Both the position numbers and the translations under genes were made by a program. Below are positions 7,249 through 13,774 of a DNA stretch of 16,272 nt, piece by piece; position 1 is the stretch's first letter, and every line of letters begins with the position of its first letter. This stretch comes from Alphaproteobacteria bacterium (GTDB lineage: Bacteria; Pseudomonadota; Alphaproteobacteria; Micavibrionales; Micavibrionaceae): positions 1 to 16,272 of the forward strand of contig JAUILO010000044.1 of the NCBI GenBank assembly GCA_030432775.1, written 5' to 3'. The notes under the pieces were generated by a model. The model ran no database searches and was not told the DNA's origin. It worked only from the letters and a program-made list of their open reading frames with translations.

Positions 7249-8202
7249 ATGAAGTTATTTACAGGTCTGTTCTTTATTATATTTGCTCTCGTCTTAATTG
7301 GCGGCAGTCAGGCATTATTCACCGTAGACCAGCGCGAACAGGCGCTTGTTCTTCAACTCGGTCAACCTGTCGGGGACGTCAGAGAACCTGGTCTTCACTT
7401 TAAAATCCCGTTCATTCAGGAAGTGCGCCGATTTGACTCACGCATCTTGTCTGTTGATCCAGCTCCTGTGCAGATGGTTATTTCCAGCAGCAAAGACAGC
7501 CCGATCCTAAAGGCTATGAGCGAAGATGATACAAGCGAGGAAGCCAAGAAAAATGAAGAAATCGCAAGCGGTGAACCAATTATCGTTGATACATTTGCCC
7601 GTTACCGCATTAAAGATCCGCTTATGTTCATGAAAACACTACGTACGATCCAAGCGGCCAACACACGTATTGAGAACATTATGGCCGCGGCCACACGATC
7701 TGTTCTTGGTCAATCCACGCTCAAGCAACTTCTTTCACCTGAAAGAAGCGTGATCATGAATGATATTCGCCAGCGCGTTAATCAGGAAACACAGCGTGAC
7801 CAGCTTGGTATCGAAGTCATTGATGTGCGTATTGTTCGTGCTGATCTAACACCCGAGCTTCGTCAATCAACAGTAAAACGTATGATTTCGCAGCTTCGTG
7901 AACGTGCAACGGAAACACGTGCGAAAGGTGAAGAGCTTGCTCTGAAGATCAGATCAACAGCCGAAAAAGAAAGATCAATCTTGCTTGCCGAAGCACAAAA
8001 GGAATCTCAAATCCTGCGTGGTGAAGGCGATGAAAAATCAATCAAGATTTATGCCGATGCCTATAATAAGGATAAAGATTTTTACGCATTCACTCGATCT
8101 ATGGAAGCATACCAAAGCACATTGTCTGATCCGGAAACACAGTTGATCCTGTCTCCTGACAGCGCGTTCTTCCGATATTTCCAAGGTCAGAAGAGCAAAT
8201 AG
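7249..8202 (+). CDS. hflC: FtsH modulator HflC (SPFH domain)
   Basis: HflC is the partner of HflK in the membrane complex that regulates FtsH. The protein has 317 residues. It begins with a single N-terminal membrane anchor at about 4-24 (FTGLFFIIFALVLIGGSQALF). The SPFH domain follows at once, with VDQREQALVLQLGQPVGDV, EPGLHFKIPFIQEVRRFD and IVDTFARYRIKDPLMF. A helical region rich in Glu, Lys and Arg carries the LAEAQKESQILRGEGDEKSIKIYADAY stretch in pieces typical of HflC. Residues about 84-105 (KDSPILKAMSEDDTSEEAKK) are an acidic insertion within the SPFH domain. AAAGGAAAG precedes the ATG. The gene is cotranscribed with hflK and ends at a strong terminator. Confidence 0.94.
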   Translation: MKLFTGLFFIIFALVLIGGSQALFTVDQREQALVLQLGQPVGDVREPGLHFKIPFIQEVRRFDSRILSVDPAPVQMVISSSKDSPILKAMSEDDTSEEAKKNEEIASGEPIIVDTFARYRIKDPLMFMKTLRTIQAANTRIENIMAAATRSVLGQSTLKQLLSPERSVIMNDIRQRVNQETQRDQLGIEVIDVRIVRADLTPELRQSTVKRMISQLRERATETRAKGEELALKIRSTAEKERSILLAEAQKESQILRGEGDEKSIKIYADAYNKDKDFYAFTRSMEAYQSTLSDPETQLILSPDSAFFRYFQGQKSK

Positions 8203-8244
8203 ACATTGCCTCTAAATAATTGCCTCTGAATATAAGTTTTTAAG

Positions 8245-8282
8245 AACAGGTGCGAAAATATCATTCGCGCCTGTTTTTTTAT
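8245..8282 (+). terminator. Strong intrinsic terminator after hflKC
   Basis: AACAGGTGCGAA (8245-8256) pairs with TTCGCGCCTGTT (8264-8275) over 12 positions with one G-T wobble. The loop is seven bases and a run of T8 ends near 8281. It isolates the hflKC operon from the protease-FHA operon. Confidence 0.88.
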
Positions 8283-8330
8283 AATGTGCCAAATCACGCT
8301 CCTAAATCTTGGCTTATAGCGAATATATGC

Positions 8331-8360
8331 TTGGGATCATTGAATATTTTCGTGTATATT
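8331..8360 (+). promoter_or_regulatory. Probable promoter of the protease-FHA operon, possibly leaderless
   Basis: TTGGGA (8331-8336) and TATATT (8355-8360) are 18 bases apart. Transcription starting about seven bases after the -10 would begin at or next to the ATG at 8368. No Shine-Dalgarno lies between the -10 and the ATG, which fits a leaderless message. Confidence 0.45.
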
Positions 8361-8367
8361 ATACCCC

Positions 8368-9750
8368 ATGAAAAAACTTCATCTTGCCGCATTTTATATT
8401 CTCCTTGCTACTTTCTTCATCTTGCCGCTTGGCACACATGCCGCCGTGGATGATTTTACAGCACCAGCAAGCGCCAAAGCTTTGTATAAAAGGCTTGATG
8501 ATGCCGTCTTTCAAATCAGAATTATCGATACGCTTGCCAATGAAAAGAATGTCATTGGCTCGGGTTTTCGCGTATCCGAACAAAATCATTTCATCACCAA
8601 TTATCACGTTGTCTCTACAGCGGCCCGCAATCCGGATGCCTACACAATTGAATACATGACCGAAGACGGGCGCACAGGAAAGCTTGTGTTGCTTGCGATT
8701 GACGTCATTAATGATCTGGCTCTCTTAAAAGCAGCCCAGCCCGCAACTGATATACAAGCGGCAAAACCATTCTACCTGCACCTTGCGCAAGATGATCTAC
8801 AAAAAGGGGATCATGTTTTTTCCATGGGCAACCCCCATGATCTGGGCATGACCATTATCGAAGGCGTATATAACGGCTTTCTTGAAAAAACATTCTTCGA
8901 CAAAATTCTGTTCTCCGGCGCGCTTAACCCGGGGATGAGTGGCGGCCCTGCTTTTAATGCGGAAGGTGAGGTGATCGGTGTGAATGTGGCCATACACAGT
9001 GATGATATAGGTTACCTTGTACCTGTGCGCTTTGTTAAAGCACTGATCCACGATTATTTACAGCAAGACCACACAGAAGAAAAATATCCGATATCCAAGC
9101 AAGGTTGGGAAGAATCAATAGAAACGCAGCTATACAAAACACAGGATGAAATATTCACCAAGATTCTGCATGAAGAATGGGGAACACAGAAATTTGGCGC
9201 ATTCCAGATTCCAAAAGCCATATCCAGCGCCATTAAATGCTGGAGTACCAATCACAGCGAAAATGACGAACAGCACCACTCGCATAACTGGATACGTTGC
9301 CGTAACGAAGGCGGCATTTACATCTCATCTGACTATTATACCGGACAAATGGGATATAATATCGAACAAGTCAGCACAAAAAGACTAAGTCGCACCGCCT
9401 TTGCCGAGTTTTATTCAAACCGCGTATTTGGTGAACCCAACCTATATGACAGCTACCGCAATGAAAAATCTTCACAAGGGTTTGCCTGTAAAAGAGACTT
9501 CATCACATTAGCTGCAAAACAGTTCATTGCGGCGTTTTGTACGCGCGGCCAAACTAAATTCAAATCACTTTACGACACCTATAGCAGCATCGCATTACTC
9601 AATTCCAACAAGGACGGTTACCGTATTGAAATCGGCCTTGAAGCCGTCAGCAAGGAAAACGCCATACGTTTCCACGAGAAGTTTTTAAAACATGTTGATC
9701 TTGTAACGCTTCAACAAAAACCAGCCGTTACTCTGGAGGTAATGCGATGA
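8368..9750 (+). CDS. Exported trypsin-like serine protease with an unknown Cys-containing C-terminal domain
   Basis: The 460-residue product starts with a signal peptide (residues 1 to about 26, cut after THAA), so it should be periplasmic. Residues about 40-230 are a trypsin-like domain of the HtrA (S1C) type. The triad is His80 (TNYHVV), Asp116 (INDLALLK) and Ser191 (NPGMSGGPA), with GNPHDLG before it. The usual Asn before the active Ser-Gly-Gly is Met here. There is no PDZ domain. Instead residues 240-460 form a region I do not recognise. It holds all four cysteines of the mature protein (291, 311, 374, 391), which suggests two disulfides. The ATG has no Shine-Dalgarno and lies just after a -10 box. 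The stop overlaps the start of the FHA gene (ATGA), so the two are translationally coupled and probably work together. Substrate unknown. Confidence 0.85.
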   Translation: MKKLHLAAFYILLATFFILPLGTHAAVDDFTAPASAKALYKRLDDAVFQIRIIDTLANEKNVIGSGFRVSEQNHFITNYHVVSTAARNPDAYTIEYMTEDGRTGKLVLLAIDVINDLALLKAAQPATDIQAAKPFYLHLAQDDLQKGDHVFSMGNPHDLGMTIIEGVYNGFLEKTFFDKILFSGALNPGMSGGPAFNAEGEVIGVNVAIHSDDIGYLVPVRFVKALIHDYLQQDHTEEKYPISKQGWEESIETQLYKTQDEIFTKILHEEWGTQKFGAFQIPKAISSAIKCWSTNHSENDEQHHSHNWIRCRNEGGIYISSDYYTGQMGYNIEQVSTKRLSRTAFAEFYSNRVFGEPNLYDSYRNEKSSQGFACKRDFITLAAKQFIAAFCTRGQTKFKSLYDTYSSIALLNSNKDGYRIEIGLEAVSKENAIRFHEKFLKHVDLVTLQQKPAVTLEVMR

Positions 9751-10691
9751 ACCAGATAATTGTCGAAGTCCATTCATCCCACGGCGACCGCCGCCCGCGC
9801 TATCAGAGTTTTGAAAAAAAATCGATCAAGATTGGCCGGTCTTTTGATTGCGACATCATTTTGCAAGACCAGTTTGTCTCAAAAGAACATCTGACGATTG
9901 AGGCCACAGAAAACGGACAGTTCAAAATCACAGACCGTTCATCCAAAAACGGAACACTGATTAACAAACAATATCTAAAGGATGACAGCCAAACAATCGT
10001 ATCAGGCCAGATATGCCAGATCGGCAAAACCCGACTGCGTATCTACAGCAGCGCCCACCCTATTGAACCGGCACGCCCATTTAACACCGGCACAAAAATA
10101 CAAACATATTTTGATAAGCCAGTTATTGCCCTGCTTATGTTTATTATATCGCTTTCCAGCGGATTATTTTACAGCTGGATTGCCAATGACACTAAGACTT
10201 ATATGGATGCGCGCATTTACGAAGATGCCTTTTCGCTCACAGCTATCATTGCCGGTCTTGCCGTTCTTTGCGCCGTTCTAAACATCATCATACAAAGAAA
10301 ATCCGCTTTGGCGCGACAACTCTGTGTTGTCAGCATGATCATGTTTGTTTCCGGGTTTTGGATAACCTTTATCAATCCTTATATCTACTTTCATATCCCG
10401 AGCATGGAAATTGAACATTTTGTATCTGCCGGTCTTTCAATCGCGGCATTCCTTTTCATTGGCTCGTTCGTTTCCTATATTGATTACGGTCATCTGCGCA
10501 AAGCTTATGTCTTTGGCGCACTTGTTATCGGCTTATTTATTGCCGGCGTTATATATACCCAAGAAATGGGATATAAAACATATCCAGATTATCCTTCGAC
10601 AATCATACTGACGGATAAGAAAATGAAAAATTCGCTATCAATTGATGATTACATCAGGGAAATGGACAACGTGTTCGTGACATACGAATAA
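9747..10691 (+). CDS. FHA-domain membrane protein
   Basis: Residues about 5-100 of this 314-residue protein are a forkhead-associated domain with its signature residues: GRS (30-32), SKEH (45-48) and the KNGT turn (67-70). FHA domains bind phosphothreonine peptides, so a Ser/Thr kinase substrate is a likely partner; no kinase is encoded in this window. After a short linker come about five predicted transmembrane helices (near 124-145, 162-183, 191-214, 224-245, 252-271) and a polar 40-residue tail. With no signal peptide, the FHA domain should face the cytoplasm. The ATG overlaps the stop of the protease gene by four bases, implying coupled translation. The pairing suggests that a cytoplasmic phospho-signal is linked across the membrane to the periplasmic protease, but this is inference. 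Confidence 0.83.
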   Translation: MNQIIVEVHSSHGDRRPRYQSFEKKSIKIGRSFDCDIILQDQFVSKEHLTIEATENGQFKITDRSSKNGTLINKQYLKDDSQTIVSGQICQIGKTRLRIYSSAHPIEPARPFNTGTKIQTYFDKPVIALLMFIISLSSGLFYSWIANDTKTYMDARIYEDAFSLTAIIAGLAVLCAVLNIIIQRKSALARQLCVVSMIMFVSGFWITFINPYIYFHIPSMEIEHFVSAGLSIAAFLFIGSFVSYIDYGHLRKAYVFGALVIGLFIAGVIYTQEMGYKTYPDYPSTIILTDKKMKNSLSIDDYIREMDNVFVTYE

Positions 10692-10788
10692 GCCGCGCAC
10701 ATATTCTCTAAATTTGATATCACAACATTACAGATACGTTTTTGCTGTAAGACTAATGTAAGGCAAGCATGTTTTTATCACCTCTATG

Positions 10789-10817
10789 TTGACCATGTCA
10801 TGATATCGACATAATTA
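10789..10817 (+). promoter_or_regulatory. Possible degP promoter
   Basis: TTGACC (10789-10794) and TAATTA (10812-10817) are 17 bases apart, about 75 bases before the degP start. The -10 is poor. I see no clear heat-shock or ECF sigma consensus. Confidence 0.33.
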
Positions 10818-10840
10818 TGATATATGTTTTCATGATCGAC
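10798..10840 (+). repeat. Direct repeat upstream of degP
   Basis: TCATGATATCGAC (10798-10810) recurs as TCATGATCGAC (10830-10840), with AT deleted in the second copy. The copies start 32 bases apart, about three helical turns, and overlap the proposed degP promoter, as paired operator half-sites might. Confidence 0.5.
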
Positions 10841-10890
10841 TAAATGAACCTTTAGACTAAACCTTATCATTATTTAAATGGATAATTGTT

Positions 10891-12396
10891 ATGACTATGA
10901 ACTACCGTTCCAAATTCCTACCTATCTTATTCACACTAATTATAAGCTTTGGTTATATAGCACTGCCTACTTCCAATAGTGAGGCAAAAGCCGCCGAACA
11001 GCGACCTGCCGCGCAGGTTGGAAGTTTTGCAGATCTGGTGGAGACATTATTGCCTGCTGTGGTCAATATCTCCTCTACACAAAAACCGGAGATGGTTCAG
11101 GACTTCCCCGATATGCCGCATTTTCCGCCAGGATCACCCTTTGAAGATTTCTTTGACGAGTTTATGGATCGCAGAGGCGGTGGCGTTCCATCTGTTCCTC
11201 CGGCCTCACTAGGTTCAGGCTTTATCATTGATGCCGAGAACGGCTATGTCGTTACGAACAACCACGTTATAAGCGGTGCAGACGAAGTACGCGTGACTTT
11301 GCATGACGATACGACACTGGAAGCAGAAATTGTCGGGCGTGATGAAAAAACAGACCTTGCTGTTTTAAAAGTAACAACAAACAAAAAGCTGGTTGCCGTG
11401 CCTTTTGGCGATAGCAAACATTTGCGTGTCGGAGACTGGGTCCTTGCGATTGGCAACCCTTTCGGTCTTGGCGGCACAGTTACCGCCGGTATAATTTCAG
11501 CCCAACAACGTAATATCAATGCTGGCCCTTACGATGATTTCATCCAGACCGACGCATCGATTAACCGTGGCAACTCCGGTGGCCCGATGTTCGATACAAA
11601 AGGGAATGTGATTGGTATCAACACAGCAATCTTCTCACCGTCCGGAGGCTCGGTTGGTATTGGTTTTGCCATTCCGATTGATCTTGCCGAACCTGTTATC
11701 CACCAGCTTATCGAATATGGCCGCACACGCCGTGGCTGGCTTGGCGTTCGCATACAAAATGTTACAAATGAGATCGCGGAAAGCCTTGGCCTTGATCATG
11801 CAAAAGGCGCACTGGTTGCCAGCATCACTGAGACAGGTCCAGCTGAAAAAGCAGGTCTTATGCCCGGCGATATTATTCTACGATTTGACGAGCAGGAAAT
11901 CAAAGAAATGCGTGACTTACCGCGTATTGTTGCCGAAACCAGAATTGATAAATCCGTCAAGATCGAGTTCTGGCGCGACGGCCGTTTAAAGACAGCCAAG
12001 GTCAAAGTCGATGAACTGGAAAAGGCAGAAGAAAAAGGATTGCTCGCTTCCAAGGCAGACCAGCAATCCGGCAAAAGCAGCAGCGACAGTACGGAAATCG
12101 AAATAGTCGGTATGAGCGTTGCACCGCTGAATGAAAACACCAGATCTGTCTATAATATTGATGAGAAAATAGACGGACTTGTTATCACGTCGGTTACAGA
12201 TGGTTCCGAAGCGCAGGAAAAAGGCCTGATCGAAGGTGATGTGATTGCCGAAATTAACCAGCAATCCATCGAAACACCCAAAGATGCGATCAAGATGATC
12301 GGACAAGCCAAGAAATCTGGCCGAAGCTCTGTGCTTTTACTTGTCAATCGTGGTGGTGATGTTCGTTTTGTTGCCTTGCGTCTGAAAAAGAAATAG
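10891..12396 (+). CDS. degP: DegP/Do-family periplasmic serine protease
   Basis: This 501-residue HtrA-family protease and chaperone removes or refolds damaged periplasmic proteins. A signal peptide covers roughly residues 1-36. The trypsin domain carries the triad His125 (TNNHVI), Asp155 (KTDLAVLK) and Ser229 (RGNSGGPMF), and AIGNPFGLGGTVTAGIISA is the family block. An extended loop (residues about 66-105, rich in Pro, Phe and Asp) resembles the LA loop of DegP. PDZ1 spans about 280-370 (RGWLGVRIQ, GLMPGDIIL) and PDZ2 about 405-498 (GLIEGDVIAEINQ), joined by a Lys/Glu/Ser-rich linker. Only a weak GGA precedes the ATG. A second ATG at 10897 is possible. miaA follows after 16 bases. DegP, DegQ and MucD forms cannot be told apart from sequence alone. 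Confidence 0.94.
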   Translation: MTMNYRSKFLPILFTLIISFGYIALPTSNSEAKAAEQRPAAQVGSFADLVETLLPAVVNISSTQKPEMVQDFPDMPHFPPGSPFEDFFDEFMDRRGGGVPSVPPASLGSGFIIDAENGYVVTNNHVISGADEVRVTLHDDTTLEAEIVGRDEKTDLAVLKVTTNKKLVAVPFGDSKHLRVGDWVLAIGNPFGLGGTVTAGIISAQQRNINAGPYDDFIQTDASINRGNSGGPMFDTKGNVIGINTAIFSPSGGSVGIGFAIPIDLAEPVIHQLIEYGRTRRGWLGVRIQNVTNEIAESLGLDHAKGALVASITETGPAEKAGLMPGDIILRFDEQEIKEMRDLPRIVAETRIDKSVKIEFWRDGRLKTAKVKVDELEKAEEKGLLASKADQQSGKSSSDSTEIEIVGMSVAPLNENTRSVYNIDEKIDGLVITSVTDGSEAQEKGLIEGDVIAEINQQSIETPKDAIKMIGQAKKSGRSSVLLLVNRGGDVRFVALRLKKK

Positions 12397-12412
12397 CGGA
12401 TCGCACAAAGCA

Positions 12413-13315
12413 GTGAGCAAACAAGCCCATACCATACATGTTATCACCGGCCCTACGGCTAGCGGCAAAACAGACTTTGCCCTTTCTATGGCCGGTGACA
12501 TGAATGGCGTTATTATCAACGCAGACTCTATGCAGATTTATGATGCACTTTATATTCTGGGTGCCCACCCAACGGCAGAAGAACAGCAAAGCTGCCCGCA
12601 TAAATTATACGCGGCCTTACATCCGGCAGAACGCTGTTCGGCGACGCGCTGGCGGGACATGGCCGCAACCCATATCAAACAAACACTGGCAAACGAACAA
12701 ACACCAATATTGGTCGGCGGCACAGGTTTTTATATCAAATCACTATCCGAGGGGCTATCCCCCATACCGGAAATTGATCTATCCTATCGGAACGAAGCCG
12801 AAGCCCTGCGCAAGGAACTGGGCCCGCAAGCCTTCCATGAGGCTCTGGCAAAACTGGACCCTGAAACAGCACAGCGCTTGCACCCTAATGATACCCAGCG
12901 CCTGATCCGCGCCAAAGAAGTGGTTGATGCTACAGGAACGCCTCTATCGGAATGGCAAAAACGACCGCTGATCCCCGCGCCGCAGGACTGGCATTTTAAA
13001 TATCACGTCATCACCAAAGACCGCGCCGAAATTATAGACCGCATCAACGCTAGATTTGACGTTATGATGAAACAAGGCGCAATTGATGAAGTACAGCATC
13101 TGGCAAATATGATCGATAACGGCGAAGTTCCCGAAGATGCCTTAATCGTCAAGGCGCATGGCTTTCGTAATTTACGAAAATATTTACGTGGCGAATGGTC
13201 TATGGATGAAGCAGCCGAACATACCAAGGCCGAAACACGGCAATATGCCAAACGTCAAATGACATGGGTCAGAGGGCAACTTCCACCAGAACACACAACC
13301 TATCACCGGCTATGA
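12413..13315 (+). CDS. miaA: tRNA dimethylallyltransferase MiaA
   Basis: MiaA transfers a dimethylallyl group to N6 of A37 in tRNAs that read codons starting with U, which steadies decoding. The 300-residue product has the P-loop GPTASGKT (13-20), NADSMQIY with Asp38, the SATRWRDMA segment, LVGGTGFYIKSL and the C-terminal KAETRQYAKRQMTWVRGQ. The start is GTG: the P-loop begins only 12 residues later, the next ATG lies beyond it, and no alternative codon occurs before the degP stop. AAAG a few bases upstream is a weak ribosome site. The gene lies 16 bases after degP and is probably in one transcript with it. The family position ILGAHPTAEEQ, where others often have GTAKP, is somewhat divergent; the rest is ordinary. 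Confidence 0.94.
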   Translation: MSKQAHTIHVITGPTASGKTDFALSMAGDMNGVIINADSMQIYDALYILGAHPTAEEQQSCPHKLYAALHPAERCSATRWRDMAATHIKQTLANEQTPILVGGTGFYIKSLSEGLSPIPEIDLSYRNEAEALRKELGPQAFHEALAKLDPETAQRLHPNDTQRLIRAKEVVDATGTPLSEWQKRPLIPAPQDWHFKYHVITKDRAEIIDRINARFDVMMKQGAIDEVQHLANMIDNGEVPEDALIVKAHGFRNLRKYLRGEWSMDEAAEHTKAETRQYAKRQMTWVRGQLPPEHTTYHRL

Positions 13316-13366
13316 CCCAGTAACATCTCCACCGGGCAAGAAACCACGCAACGCCAGATATCTTGT

Positions 13367-13390
13367 TGCGCGCTTTAAGTCGCGCATTTT
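13367..13390 (+). terminator. Possible terminator after miaA
   Basis: TGCGCG (13367-13372) pairs with CGCGCA (13381-13386) around an eight-base loop, followed by TTTT. The stem is GC-rich and the T tract short. It lies 52 bases after the miaA stop. Confidence 0.45.
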
Positions 13391-13521
13391 AACATGTCTT
13401 TTCACCCCCTGATCACGCATCTTCTGCGCCCATCTCTATGATCTGGGAACATAGCAGCCATTAACTGCGCGCAAGAAAAAGATAATTTTATTTCAAATCC
13501 AGCAATTATATTTCATTTTCA

Positions 13522-13551
13522 TTGACACACTGCACAAACTCTCGTTAGGCT
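13522..13551 (+). promoter_or_regulatory. Probable ilvB promoter
   Basis: A perfect TTGACA -35 (13522-13527) is followed 18 bases later by TAGGCT (13546-13551), a weak -10. A start near 13558 would place the leader peptide start about 22 bases into the transcript. The 13316-13521 stretch holds no other recognisable gene. Confidence 0.5.
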
Positions 13552-13579
13552 TGAAAATAGATAGTCTAAACAAGGACAA

Positions 13580-13606
13580 ATGGTGGTAATTGGACTAAAA
13601 ATATAA
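13580..13606 (+). CDS. Putative branched-chain amino acid leader peptide of ilvB
   Basis: An eight-codon frame reads MVVIGLKI and stops at TAA. Five of its seven codons after Met are Val, Val, Ile, Leu and Ile, exactly the end products controlled by acetolactate synthase. AAGGA (13572-13576) lies three bases before the ATG, closer than usual but recognisable. The frame sits between a TTGACA promoter and a terminator hairpin upstream of ilvB, the arrangement of ribosome-mediated attenuation: when charged branched-chain tRNAs are scarce the ribosome would stall here and let transcription continue. I cannot find a clear antiterminator helix, so the mechanism is inferred from layout and codon content. 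It is too short for routine gene calling. Confidence 0.55.
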   Translation: MVVIGLKI

Positions 13607-13633
13607 TAAAAACATAATTATAAAAGGCAATCT

Positions 13634-13673
13634 AATGAGCCAGCTTCACAACCGGAGGCGGGCTTCATTTTTT
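13634..13673 (+). terminator. Terminator hairpin in the ilvB leader (attenuator)
   Basis: AATGA-GCC (13634-13641) pairs with GGC-TTCATT (13661-13669) with one bulge, and GC/GC pairing may extend it inside. The loop is about 13-19 bases and T6 lies at 13668-13673. It falls 28 bases after the leader peptide stop and 100 bases before ilvB, so it would end transcription before the structural gene. Confidence 0.6.
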
Positions 13674-13774
13674 AAGACCTTTACCAACAAAACGCTTTGC
13701 CAATAATCCCCTTTACCAATAGAGATTGACGGTTTAAGCAATAAAACAAAAGAAAACAAGCGACGGAAAAGAAA

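Noticed and set aside
8250..8453. Plus-strand open frame of 67 codons after hflC
   Set aside because: It starts inside the hflC terminator, has no ribosome site and overlaps the signal peptide of the protease gene in another frame.
10728..10765. TTACAG/CTGTAA inverted repeat as terminator of the protease-FHA operon
   Set aside because: The six-base stem is weak and no T run follows it directly.
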